A DNA stretch of 64,000 nucleotides from contig JASANH010001481.1 of NCBI GenBank assembly GCA_030248295.1, positions 248,001 to 312,000 on the forward strand, written 5' to 3'. The notes beneath the pieces were generated by a model. The model was not told where the DNA came from, searched no databases, and saw nothing but the letters and a program-made list of their open reading frames with translations. A program made the translations under genes and the position numbers. The stretch's first letter is position 1; every line of letters starts with the position of its first letter. Of this stretch, positions 21,282 through 34,013 are shown piece after piece. This DNA is from Mesodorylaimus sp. YZB2_4. Its lineage: Eukaryota > Nematoda > Enoplea > Dorylaimida > Dorylaimidae.

Positions 21282-23687
21282 ATTCGATGGATGACCTGTC
21301 ATGATTTTAAGCAAAAAACAGCTGATTTTTTGGCGCTTTATCAGTGATTTTTCGCATATTTTTATCAAATGTCTTTTTGAACTTGTAATTAGTACTGTAT
21401 AGTGATAAGGTCTGATTTCATTGATGTCGCTTGACAGAGTCATGCAATTTCTGAATCACTTGTGAGGCGACTATTATTTTTTGGCAGTGTAGTTCATTGC
21501 TGTGATTAGTGATTTGTATCAATACTGTGACTATGCAGTGATAATTGTTAGTTTTGCTGTGTTCGCCTCGTTGCTACCCGACCTACAATCACATGTAATG
21601 TTTCTATCACTAATCTGATGCTTGTTCTAAATATATGCTTTTGAATTTTAAATGAGGGGTTAGAATTTTGAATTCCCGCGCTTGATGTTTAAGCGCAGCT
21701 TTTTATATCAAAACTACTCGGTAAGTTTGAGTGCGCGGTCCAGCTGGCCGTAGCGCAGATTTCTTTGTCTCGCCATTGACCGATGCGAGACATGTTTTGT
21801 TAGGGGCAATGCCTTATAAGGGGAGTCAATAGATTAGATGCTATCAATATTACCAGCTGTTATGGTTTGCTTGAAGCAATGTCGGAAAGTTTTAGGATAC
21901 ACGGTTGGCGAGTATTGCAATTTTAATTGCATTTCTTTCCTTTTACGTTTAGCTTTTAGTGTTCTATAAGTCGGCCTCGATGAATAGCGAATAGGAAAAA
22001 ATTGATCAAGTTCCTTTTTTTCCTGTGACGGATTGACTTGGAACGTGGGTTTTTCGTTTTTTTAGCCGAATAGCTCGAAGGACAGCGTTTATTGCGAGGC
22101 CGAGGCTAGTGGCAAGAGTAAGGTATAGAAAGGATATTTTTCAAAACGGAATGCATCTTTTGACTTCCGTATATTAGTAGGGGAGGAATATGAAAGAAGC
22201 TGAGCGGGCGAAGACGAAGAATAGTCTTTTTCCGAGTGGAAGGATGTGGTGTATACGTGCGCGCGCGAATACTACCTAGGCTCGGCGACTCGGTGGCAGC
22301 TGTCCGAACGAGGACCCGAAAGCTAGTATTAGAAAGAAAAGCGGACGGGTGCCTTTCCTTGCTACATGATCGATTCGTTTCGTCCGTTGCCGTGGCAGCA
22401 TTCTAAACGTAGCCGTCTTCGCTTGGTCGGATTCTTTTGTGTGCCAAGTGTGTCCGCTGCTGTCCGATGGGTTGTGTAGTAGCGATCGACAAGGCTCAGC
22501 CTGCTCCTCGTCCTCTACGTATGCCTTCCATACATGGTCATACGCACAGTCTATACAATTGTACGCGTCCGGGGTTAACGTGCAAGGGGTACGCGTCAAT
22601 AGGGGGAACGCGTAGACCAACAACCAAGGCCGTACACCAAACCTACGATTGGGCGTCTAGAAATGGCCAGGAAGCAGCTCTCAGAATCCCACTGCGCGCC
22701 CCTATCCTCCTTTGTGTATTGACTGGATGAACCATCATCGTCGATCCCATTTCATCCAGTTTTTAATTGCGGAAGCTTTCTTTTCTTTCGAGCACGTTAG
22801 CTAAATTTCTCAAATGTTAGTTCCATTAGTTTTTACCAAATGTTCCACTTTTGTACCGTGCTGTGAGAGGAGAATTTGAACCACGCTCGACTTACTTTTC
22901 ATAACATGAGAGAAAGCGCGTGATTTTGAGCCAGTGACTGGCCTGGTAATTATAAATATCGTGTTCCCGAGCGCATCTGCTTATAATATTCCGCATCGAT
23001 AGATTCACACATTTTTCGACAGTGCACGCGCTGAATTACAAGCTTTAGCTTCTTTTTTTAGGTGCCGCTCGTATTACGCCTCGACTAGTCTGGTCATCGT
23101 TGGTTTTGACATTCGACATTTTTCGTGTCTTTCGTTCCAAATCTTGCATTCCCTTCCCAAAGGGCTAATAAGTGCTCAAGCAGTGGAAAAGTACAGCCAA
23201 GTGGCTTGAGCCTATTTTTCGTCGCCTATTACATTTCACCGTTTCGTTTTGACGACAATCAATTTTTGTAACTGTGAAAGCGGCGTGTCGACGGAGGACG
23301 AGAATCGGCTTTAAGCTTTTTCTTTTCTTTTTCTCTTCGTCAACGTTTACTTAACTCGACATCGATTGACCATAAGACGGCGTCGTCCCGTCTCGTCTCG
23401 ATTTGATCCTTTCGTTTTCTTTGCGACCCGACGAAAAGGCTAAAGCCAAATCCGACATAACAACATCGCCCCAAAAATCCCGTTCCACTGTCGGCTGATG
23501 AAGGCCGTCAAAACCCTCATGAATTTGAACATTTCGCCTAGCTTTATTTCTTCTTTTCCAGTCTTCCGCGATGATAATTATCAATCGCTAATTCATTCCA
23601 ATTTTTATCACGGATCTGTCGATGCTTTATTAATCGCATCTTTTTCATCGTCGACAAGGAAAGGTGACATTTTGGGAGCGAAGAATA
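21282..23687. other. Intergenic: end of cassette gene to DYRK start codon
   Basis: I find no protein-family signal here. The last part (about 23000-23687) is pyrimidine-rich and presumably holds the 5' untranslated region and promoter of the kinase. Two TTTATCAGTGAT or GTGATAAGG motifs occur at 21340-21410. The longer open frames near 22276-22730 resemble nothing known. Confidence 0.45.
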
Positions 23688-26600
23688 ATGCAAATGCCGT
23701 CTTCGTCCATGTTGGAATTAGTCGTTTTATCATCGCCGATTTCAACGACAATAAATTCTGTTAACGGTAATGTTAATTATTTATGTCGGAATCATAATCA
23801 TTTTCAACATAATCATAATAATTGCACAAATTCAGGTAGCAAAAATAGTCAATCGATTGAAAATTGGTTATTTGATCGAGAAAATTCCTTTATTAACTGT
23901 GAAACGAATCGAATCGAATCGATCGATTCAAATAATAGTTGGAATTTGTACAAATCACAACGGATGGAACATTCGCAGTACGGATTAGATTCACAACATC
24001 ATCATCATCGTAGGAATAATATTCGTAATCAACAATCGGCTGGTGGTACACCGAACGATACGTCCTCATTTTTACCACCGCTAAGGAATAGTCAAACTGT
24101 TGGCGGTGGTTTATCGAGAAATACGACAGGTCACGCGACGACGACAGCCTCGAACGGACAAGCAATGTCGGCTGTGGTTGGCAACAATGGCGATGGAATG
24201 ATCGTTTATCCAACATTGGTCAGCGGCAGTAATAAATTAGGCGCCTCGATTAATACGTTGAATTCGACGAACGATGTGGCCAATAGTCGACGCGCATCGA
24301 AATCGGCATCGGCCGAAAGTCTGACCAGCGCTAGCGAAGATAGTCAAGGTTCTGGTACGAATACGGGGACGACGGGCGGCGATGGCGGGACGAGTAAGAA
24401 TAGCGACGCATCGGCCGTCAGTACGAGCGGTGGTGGATCAAGAGCGATTAGTGGAGCGACGGCGGCCAAAATCAAAGCTTTGACACCTGAAGAAGCTGTA
24501 AAATTATATAATACAAAATTGAGCTCATTCGAAATGACCGAAGTTTATAGTTATCCGCAAATTTTTTTCGTTGGTCACGCGGCGAAAAAACGTAGCGGCG
24601 CGTGGGGAGCGGCGAATAATCACGGGTACGATGATGAGAATGGATCGTATTTGCTGGTACCGCACGATCATGTGGCTTATCGATACGAAATATTGAAAGT
24701 GATCGGAAAAGGAAGTTTCGGTCAAGTAATTAAAGCATATGATCATCGTACGCAACAATATGTAGCGTTGAAATTAGTTAGAAACGAGAAACGATTTCAT
24801 CGTCAAGCCGAAGAAGAGATTCGAATTTTAGATCATTTACGACGACAAGATAAAGAAAATTCGGCCAATATAATACATATGTTGGATTATTTTACGTTCC
24901 GATCGCACAAATGTATAACATTCGAATTATTATCAATTAATTTATACGAATTAATTAAGAAGAACAAATTTCAAGGATTTAGTTTACATTTGGTGCGTAA
25001 ATTCGCCTACAGCATATTGCAATGTTTGGATTTGCTTTATAAAAATCGATTAATTCATTGCGATTTGAAACCGGAAAATATTCTGCTCAAACAACAAGGA
25101 CGTAGCGGTATAAAAGTAATCGATTTTGGTAGTAGTTGTTTCGAGAATCAACGTATTTATACTTATATACAATCGAGATTTTATCGAGCGGCCGAAGTCA
25201 TATTGGGATGCAAATATGGAATGCCGATCGATATGTGGTCGTTCGGATGTATATTGGCCGAATTGCACACGGGATATCCATTGTTGCCGGGCGAAGATGA
25301 GGGTGATCAATTGGCGTTGATGATCGAATTATTGGGTATGCCACCCGCAAAATTATTAGAATCGTCGAAACGTGCGAGAAATTTTATCAGTTCAAAAGGT
25401 TATCCGAGGTATTGCGTGGCGACACAAATGTCCGATGGCACGGTCGTATTGAGCGGCGGACGTTCGAGGCGTGGAAAATTACGCGGCCCACCTGGTAGTC
25501 GTGATTGGTTAACGGCATTGAAAGGATGCGCGGACGAGGCGTTTATCGACTTTATTAAACGTTGCCTTGAATGGGATCCCGACTCCAGAATGACACCGCC
25601 ACAAGCCTTGAAACATACTTGGCTGAGGAGAAGATTGCCCAAGTAAGTCATTTTTTTTAGATTTTTGTATCCAGAATGAGGCTTTTGAGGGGTGAAAATT
25701 GGAGATTGCTAGTGTTTGACAGGGCGTGGATTGCGATTGCGGATTCTTTAAGGATGCGCGATTTGCAGCATATATATGGCACGTTTGAGAGGTGAAGGGA
25801 ATCCTAGAGACGCGGGTTCGAATCCCGCTGGGGATAAAGTTTTTGTGTCCTAAATCGTAACTCTTTTGTCTCAGAACTTCATGAGTTCTAACTTAATGTG
25901 CTTGGCTCTGGCTCGGATCTAAGTTTAGTTGGCTAGCCGATGAACAGGGGGCTTGGAAGGATGGCTTGTCCGTCCAGACATAACGTGACTGTTCGACGAG
26001 GCTGCTTGGCAACCGTTTCAAACATGTGCGCACGACTGGGCTCGCGCAGGGTTAAACATAATGCCCGGGCTGCGAATGACCTTTCTTCGAAATAAGCTAT
26101 TTATCACGTGTTGTTTGATGGACAGACGCAGATGGGTTATCTTTGACCTGGGTGTTGTAAAATGATAGAAACTTTGTATTTTCCGCAAGTTTTTTTTAAA
26201 AAAACCTTGATGGGTGGCATGATTTGACATGAAATGCGAAGCGTGGATGTTAATTATATGGTGGGGATAAATTATTAAAACTGCATCTTCCTTGTCGTGC
26301 ATGTGCTGGCTGATGGGTGAGTTAGCCAACGCTAGAACATAACATGGCTGTGGGCAGATTTTCTTTTCTTGCCTGTCGGTCAAGTAATCCAGCCATAATT
26401 GAGAAAAGAATGGATGAGCTTTTGTTGCTGAGTGGGGGTGGACGATATTGTGTGAAAAAGTGAAGATAGAAAACTAAAATATGAGATTTCTTTTGAATAA
26501 GATTTTAAAACATACTTTTTTGGGTTAGAATTTGAAATTTTTTGGCAAAAATTTAAAGTGACAGGGATATTTGTCGGAAACATTTTCATATAAGGTAGCA

Positions 26601-28092
26601 GCGTAGTGTGGGCACCATATTGCAAATAGAACTTCTGGCTGGTGTTCAATTCTGTCCTATTCCATTTCTTTTTGGTTTTTAATATATTTTTTACGCAAGT
26701 CTTCATATTTTATTTTCATTGGAAAGCAGTATGGCAGGATTTGGTTGTGCCTTAATATTTACTCCGCACACACACAGCTGAATGAAATGTGGCGACTCGC
26801 ATAGGTCCTATGTTATGGACCAGTTCACAGGACTCTTACAACGCAAAATTTCAATTTCCTGCTGTCCGCACTTCACTTTACAGCGTGCGTGTGTGAGAAA
26901 CGATGGCCTGAAACAGTTTTTACTAATAAAAAGAAGAAAACGATGAATTCAAGTCATAAACTGAAAATTATTAATCAAAAACAAAAATTTCCTAGAAGTT
27001 CACTGGCGTGGAAATAATTAACGTTCTATTGAAAACTGTCATAAGCGACTTGCAGCGGGAAATTCAAATTTTCGTTTAAATGGAACTTGTCAAATGTGCG
27101 TATGCAGGTGTCGCAGTGCAGTGCATAGCTGAAGTGGGAGTAGCTTTAGAATGTGTGAAGAAGTAAAAGCAGACATTAACTTTATTTGGGCAAACTGATT
27201 GAAGACTGCAATTTTTAGAAGTTTTTTAAATTTCGCAAGCTGTGATGTGCGCTTGTGATAACTGATCAAAATTTTGAATTTCAGGGCTCATAAAAACTTG
27301 TAGTGGAGTCTGAGAAAATGGGGATTTTGGATCCAAAATTAGGAAAACTGAGAAGCTGTATTTTTAAAGGTTTCAAATTTTGAATTACCTGGTTTTTTCA
27401 GGATCTGTTGAAATACAGTATGTGCAGTAGTGCTGAGACAGTGTGAAAATAATCAGGAGAAAAATTTTGGTTTTGTCTGGAAAACTTAGGAAATGACAAA
27501 AAATCATTATCCTCGCCTTGAATGAATCTTGAATTATGCTTTCGGGGTGAATTCAAGGCTGGAAATCCTGGAATATTTAGCAAGTCCTAGAAGCATCGGG
27601 AAGACCTGGGAAAATCAAAAATTTATTGCCAAAATCATGGAAAACTGAGATGTTGCAATTTGATGTTTCAAATTTCGAATTACCCGCCCTTTCTGTGTTC
27701 CTTCTGATCATGCTGGAATTTAGCGAATCAGTTGAAAATGACGAACTGTAGTAGTCGTAGGACTGTGTAAAAATAATCAGCGGGAAAAAATCGTGTTTTT
27801 GTCTAGAAAACATGGAAAAATGAAGGAAAATCTTTTTACTCGCTTTGCATTTATGAATCAGGCTTTGACAAATGGTTGTTTCAGGCCTCCAGAAACGGCC
27901 AGCGTGACGCCGAGCTCATCGTCCTCAGGCTATTTATTATCGGATCGACTTCGAATGCGGGCCAACGGGGCGGCGGTGGGTAGTGATCAGCAATCGATGA
28001 TGAACAGCGGAAGTAGTATGGTGACCGATAGTAGTTGGGGAGGTGGTGCTGGAGAAACGAATGGCTCACGTACCAAATTACCCATTATTTGA
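23688..28092 (+). CDS. DYRK2: Class II DYRK protein kinase (DYRK2 / MBK-2 type)
   Basis: Dual-specificity tyrosine-phosphorylation-regulated kinase, which autophosphorylates on tyrosine and then phosphorylates Ser/Thr substrates; nematode MBK-2 acts at the oocyte-to-embryo transition. There are two exons, 23688-25642 and 27885-28092 (720 aa). The acceptor at 27884 restores Lys and ends the protein in SRTKLPII. The N-terminal 270 residues are low-complexity (Asn, Ser, Gly). Then comes the class II NAPA region ([18 protein letters not shown]), followed by the kinase: GKGSFGQV, Lys362, HCDLKPEN with Asp459, DFGSSC with Asp479, and activation-loop YTY. The APE motif reads A501-A502-E503, so its proline is replaced. 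I chose the ATG at 23688 because the frame extends upstream only through a GTG; an upstream coding exon is possible. Confidence 0.95.
25643..27884. other. DYRK intron (2.2 kb)
   Basis: A single large intron with donor GTAAGT and acceptor TTGTTTCAG. It contains an isolated box B-like GGGTTCGAATCCC at about 25807 without a convincing box A. A repeated phrase about AAAATCATGGAAAACTGAGA-type sequence and AGGAAAAATTTT occurs at 27300-27840. No gene is seen. Confidence 0.7.
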
Positions 28093-29555
28093 AAGCAAAT
28101 TATGGATCTCTGATGTGGCGATCGATAATGGAAGGAAAATTCATTGAAGTTTTATTCTTGGAAAACGAAAATTCGGAGGCCCAATAGATTTGTTGTGGGC
28201 TTAGGTAAGAGAATATCACATTATTCTTGGAATTTTAAAACCACGAGCCTTCTTTTTCGTAAATCTTTTGATTATTGCTTGAAAATTTGTGTATGTTTGT
28301 TTAAAATACGTGTAAGTTAGACGACTTTTTTTTAAGCTGCTACTTTTTTTGCTCTGATCTGTTGGAGTTTTGTTTATGTTCTCAGTTACATAAGGGGATG
28401 TACTTTACTTAGTAATTTTATTCTTTGTTTTATAATAGGATGATCTGGTTGGGTGTAGGAGGAGAATTTGGGTTTGGTGGGTCTCTGATTCGATTTTCTT
28501 TCTTTTTCTCGTCCGTGATGACCGATTTGTGCAAGTGTAAATTTTTCATTTTAAAAGTATGTAGGAAATGTTTTTCCCAGTTTTTATCTCTGCTACTTAG
28601 ATTCATCATTTTTTCGGTTTCAACGCAGCTAAGAAATTGCAGACACCATTTTACATGATAATTTGCATTTTGTAAAATGCTGGATGCCATTCTGGGAAAA
28701 AAGAGATTTCTTAAAGCAATTGCTTTTTTTGTTTCTGCTTAAAAAACATGCCAAAGTTCCGGTTTGTTTTTAGTTTGGCAAAAAATTTTTTATCTGATGT
28801 TTTACCATTTCCTCAAAAAAACTGCCCACTTATGATTTTTCTGTTACAGAGAAGAGGTTTTATTTGATTTTTTTACGTTGATGAAATCTGATGTTTTTCA
28901 TGCCAGTCAGCAACTGAATGGCAAATTCAGCTTCAGCTCATGTCATCGTTCCGATTTTTGAGTGTTAGAGTTTTCGAAATTCCTACATTCTTGTAAATAA
29001 GTTTGTCCGACTCGAAAATGTAATTTTTTGTAAGGTGAAAGGAAATTGAGATTTGACGGTTTTTCTCGCACTACGCCTTTTTTTCCTTGATGAAGGCAAT
29101 TTTGTGCAGTTTTTTTGTAGCTGCTCACGCGATCTCGTGTTTTTTCGTTTTTCGAGTTCAATGACCAGCTTTGTAAGGAAATGTAAATTGGGAATGTGAA
29201 AAGGAAGGCAGCAGATTTCGTTTGAAAAAGTAAGATCAATGGTTCAGGTGGTTTTTTCTGCGCTGAGATAAAGCAGTTTTCCAATTTTCACTTGGTAGGG
29301 TACGTTTGAGACTTTTTTCTCACAGTTATGATAGGCAATAAGCTGGATCGGGCTTATGACTAAGAAAATACCTTTTTCGAATGTAAATTGGGTAGGAATA
29401 TAATGTTTTTTTAACTAGAATCGATTCTCTCGCAGGGTCTGTGCGAATGAAAAATTTGCAGTTACAATCGTTTCGTGCGAACTTGGCGTGTTTTTGAATC
29501 GAAAAAAGGTGTGGAAAAGATGTAAAAATTTAAAAGTTGTGGTGAAAATTTGAAA

Positions 29556-30120
29556 AGTGAACTGATTTATCAGTTGTCATTTCTTATGTATTTTATCATG
29601 TTCTCTAAGAGAAAAAACGTGTGTGCGAGTTATCTGATTTTTGTTTTTTCATCGTTAGCGTAATTCTATAGGCTGATGCACAGTCACGTGACCGTCGCGT
29701 TCGCAGATGACACTTTCAAAAAAGCGCGAATTTTTAAAAATTCGCGTTTAAAGGAAAGACCTACTTTTGATTTTCGACACGCATGAAAAGACAGTAAAGC
29801 ACAAATAATCATGTTTTTGAAGTTCCTGCCGAAAAGTGACTGTCATGGGAAAATTCACAGCTATAGCGGAGGCTTGATTGAAAAGAAATGTGACAAAGAG
29901 AAATATTGAATTGGATAGCGGGGCATTGAGGAGGGAGGACACGCCCACGTGTTGCCCTCAGCTGATGCCCCTCCTGCGCTAATCAATAAGTTTCCAGGGC
30001 ACTGGAGACCATGAAACAGTTGGAACGAGATTGCACGAGGATGTCGGGCGGTGGGGGTGGTTTCAATTAAATATATGCTAATCCAGTGCAAATCGAATCA
30101 CAAGCACTCAAGGACTTTTA
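29556..30120 (+). repeat. Dispersed repeat R1, copy 1
   Basis: It matches 41907-42456 in the same orientation over about 550 bp. Shared landmarks are TCAGTTGTCATTT, GTCACGTGACCGTCGCGTTC, AGATGACACTTTCAAAAA, GAAATATTGAA and AATCACAAGCACTCAAGG. The copies differ by many substitutions and small indels. It includes a perfect 22-nt palindrome (CGCGAATTTTTAAAAATTCGCG, ends written as CGCGAATTTTT plus its complement) at about 29734. Coding content is absent. Confidence 0.8.
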
Positions 30121-30976
30121 GGAGATGGGGACCCAGCACCGACCGATATATCGGTTGATAATTGCATTATCTGTTATCGGCCGATATCGATAATTACCCC
30201 TGCCAATAATGTAGATTTCTCAGTCAGAAAGAGTTTTGGGCGAATTCAAGGTCTGCTAAGAGTGAAAGCTACACATTCAGTGCCAAAGAGTGCATTTCCT
30301 AAGAAAAGTCTGGGGCATCACTACTTCTCTGACCGACCAACACTAGTCTAAACGAAAAAGGGTTTATACAAACACGCTGGAAATGATTTTCCCTGATTTT
30401 TCTAGGTTTACCAGAAAAGAATTTGATTTTTCTGTGATTGCTTTAACGCTGTCGCAGCACTAATTACTAAACCAATTTTAACTGATTTACAGCGTGATTA
30501 CCCTTCCTTCACTGAACCGACTCGAAAAATCTGATGGATCTGATTGAAATTCGACTTTCTTGCGAATGTTCATCCTCAGAAAAGGCGGATGATACAAAAC
30601 TTGAAACCTCAAAATTCAACTTTTCACAGCATTCCCTGATTTTGGTACGAAATCCCCTTTTTCCTGCATTTTTCAGCTTTTCCCACCCTGCAAAATTCAA
30701 ATTACCCGCCAAATATTTAAAGTATCAGACGATTTTAAATTATCGGTTATCGGTTGTCGGCCGATAACTGATAATTGCCTTATCAGTCAGACGTGGATGG
30801 GGACTGGTCACATATGCTGGCACATGGAGCACATGCACCTGGCAGAATGTATGCCACAATGGCAGGTCGATGGATGTCGCTATCAGCATTATTAGTTGGA
30901 CTCTCCTGTGGATTGTCGTGACGTGAGGCTTGGCTGCGGGGTTGTGCCACCAGCGCACGCGGATATACAGAGTGAG

Positions 30977-31877
30977 TATTAAGAGAGGGTTTCTGAGAGA
31001 CCCGACTCAGGGCTGGCCAGTCAAATTTTTTGACCCCTCTTTTTATGTGCTCTATCGAAAGTACTCACAAAACTGATTGTCTTGGCGGAAGTGAATTTTT
31101 TTTTAAATGCCTATATATGGAATTAAAGCATTTTAAAGGTCAAAAAGAGTCACTTTTAGTCAAAAAAATTATAGCTTGCTTAGTTTTGGGTCTAAAAATA
31201 TTTGAAGAATACAAGAATGACCGCCTAAAACTGTTTTTCAAATTACTCTAGCTTTAACCGTTCATGGGATATTCAACAAAAACCACACGTGATCAGCCGT
31301 GATCAGTCACATGATCGATTATGGGCAAATTATTAAAACAGTTTAACCATGTTTTTTTCACTGAAATAGTAGCCTAGGGCCACTAAATCACGAAACAGCT
31401 CGAAATTTTACCCTACGACCGTACATTATTGTGCACATGTTGGATAACTGAACCCCATTTAGGCAATTTTACCCAGAACTGATCGATAATTTTAGCTGTT
31501 GATCAGATGGGCTGATCAGTAATAGCCTACCTTGTAGCCCTTGAGGAGAGCTTTCAAATGCTTTTTTTCGCGTTAAAATTCGTTAATTTTTACCCGAGAT
31601 ATTGAAGAACACTCCATTTCGGGAAGAGGCGCCCGCAGCACGCATTTCGAATTCCCCGCCCGCGCGCCGCTTACGACATATGAACGGCACGCGAGTGGGA
31701 AAATCAAAAAGTGCGTACTGCGCGCACCTCCTCCCGAATTTGAGTGTTCTTCAATATCTCGGGTAAAAATTAGTTTTGTGAGTACTTTCGGTAGAGCACA
31801 TAAAAAGAGGGGTCAAAAAATTTGACTGTCCAAGCATATTCCATATGGATCGAGTCTCTCAGAAACCCTCTCTCAAG
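30977..31877. mobile_element. Fold-back element with roughly 100-bp terminal inverted repeats
   Basis: The left arm (30977-31075) and right arm (31777-31877) are inverted copies; both carry AGAGAGGGTTTCTGAGAGA, TTTTTTGACCCCTCTTTTTA and GAAAGTACTCACAAAAC. A second nested inverted pair lies inside, at about 31573-31600 and 31742-31772 (AGTGTTCTTCAATATCTCGG and its complement). No transposase is present, so it looks non-autonomous. Confidence 0.85.
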
Positions 31878-32085
31878 TTCTCGGCCTTAATTTCTTAACG
31901 AGATTGCACTAAAACAGGAATTCTGCTCAGGGCGTCAGATACATCATTCGAATCTCTAGAATTTTCTCTACGAGATAGGTGCATTTTAAAGCTAAAAGGC
32001 TGTCTTATTTCAGACTTTTTTAGACTCAAAACACGTAAAATGAGGGGCCCAGCCACTGCTGGCCCATTTATCAATGCTTTTTATA

Positions 32086-32230
32086 GACGACAAAATTTAC
32101 CTGCATCTGTGATGGTTTGGGCTGAAGTCTGCGCAACTGGCAAGACCCCATTGGTTTTCATAATCGAGGAGTGAATATCAAAGTGAAAGTGCGCTGGGAA
32201 TTAATTTTCAAAGCTGCAGTCGAAAAACAG
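32086..32230 (+). pseudogene. Tc1/mariner transposase remnant
   Basis: The translation runs LPASVMVWAEVCATGKTPL in one frame, then GVNIKVKVRWELI in the next after a frameshift. This is the catalytic-core phrase of Tc1-type DDE transposases (ASVMVWGG, GKTPLVFI, GVKIN-x-x-VY). Stop codons and the shift show it is dead. Only a short part of the gene is left. Confidence 0.75.
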
Positions 32231-34013
32231 GCGAAAATTCACCTACACAAGACTGGGCACCCACGCCTGGAGTCAATAGCACAGTGAGCCTTCGCCGTGA
32301 GTTCTTTTTTTAAATTTTTTTGGGCAGGGTCAGGAAATAATGGAGTCAGGCAATCCCTGATGAATTGGCAACATGAAAAGAATATCTCGCTTGAATTACT
32401 TTAAAATATAAAATAATTAACCAGCCAGTTTTTTCAATGCCAGTAATATCAGATACAGCCACAGCCAACTGTTTCCACGTCCGTTTTTTGATACTTTTAT
32501 TCTTACAACGGCATGCTGCGGATTATAATTGTGGCCGATTTCTCACCTCTTCGATCATGGGGTAAACCCATCTATGTATCATCGATATTATCCAAACGCT
32601 TTGCCATTTCGATGCATTTGCGTTTGCCTTTGCGATTGCTTTGCCTTTGCGATTTTAAATGCTTTTAACTCTTGGGATTTGGCTATTTTCTTAAAAAATC
32701 AAAATAATTCAAAAAATTTGCTGGCCACTGCTGACATGTTGGCCAAGTGGGCCCGATATTTTGCAGAGAACTTTTTTTTGCACCTAGCAACGAAGTACAA
32801 TTTTTAGTTTTGTCATTATCGTGGTGGCGATGCTACCTTGTTAGTGGCACATGGAATGTGGGTGTTTATTCTAATTTTTTGGTGATTTAATGAATAAATC
32901 ATGAGACTTTAAAAGAATTTAATTGATGCACGAAAAAAAACTCTAAATGCTATCCTTTGCGAGAAGCAATAAGCAAGCTGGGCTCGCTCATCTGCTCACA
33001 TCAAAAGTATACATTGTATTGTATACTGCACCCCTTTGTGTGTGTATACTTTGCGTATTTTTCTGGAATGTGTATGCATATTGTATGCTCAAGTAGTTCC
33101 AGAATTTCAATGTATAAGTACACAAAGTTTGTGTGTGTACACGTTGTACACAACCACCCCCCCCCCATTGATACCCCTGACTGTGCGCCTGGGATTCCTC
33201 ACCCAGTCAGGCATAGACAGTTCAGGAGCAATCGTATGTCATTGTTAGCAAACCAATGAGTCGGTCGGGTGCGTCAAACCCTCGCCCCGCGCGGGCCATG
33301 GCGAGTAGAGAAGAAATAGTGATTTTCCCCAGCTGATAGCCCAACCCCTCGGGATGATGTTTCAGACTGGCCTTGCTTCAGTTGGGGTTCTAGTCTGTCG
33401 CGTTCTCACCCACGTCCGCCGATCGGAGGTGTGCAACAAAACCCTGGATCAGGTCGGTTCATGTAATTCAGCAAGATCACCACACGATTAGCAGCTTAAA
33501 AAACCTTTTTTTTCAAACTTCAGTTTTTGCATTTGTAAAGCCTTGCATTGGAGAGAAGAGCACAACATGATTGGTGAGAATGCTGTCTTTGACAAAATCA
33601 TCTTTACAAAATCAAGTCGCAACATGTAACCACTAAACAATTGGGTGGGTGGGTGCCGCAGGGAACTTACTTACTCCGAAAAACTTTGAAACAGCTGGCA
33701 GTCTAATCGAACGACTGGTGAAACATCAACCTCAGAGGTTCACGGCGTTCCACTTGCGCCAATCGATGGGCACACTGCGGTCTTTGAGCACATGTTACAT
33801 GCTGAGCGTTAGACCAAACTTCCCAAGATATCCTGTTATATACAGTATATACTCCGACCAAAAAACCAAAGTTTTACTATACCAAATACTAATGGGCCCT
33901 GGCCTAATAAGTTAGATAAGTAACCTGTTACTCCACAACCAAAAAATAGAAATTTAAAAACCAAAACCACCTCTGCCCTTTTTATCGTCACTTCCGCTTC
34001 TCCAATCTTCCTA

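Larger units (their letters stand above)
28093..34013. other. Repeat-rich intergenic region, DYRK to astacin
   Basis: No intact gene is supported. It contains, in order, a dispersed repeat (29556-30120), a pair of TATCGGCCGATA-type palindromes (30138 and 30737), a fold-back element (30977-31877), a Tc1-type transposase remnant (32086-32230) and one dispersed ATGATGTTTCAG motif (about 33351). The open frames at 32529 and 32957-33787 resemble nothing I know. Confidence 0.6.

Noticed and set aside
22276..22730. Protein-coding gene between the cassette gene and DYRK
   Set aside because: Open frames on both strands overlap, show no family features and have no splice context.
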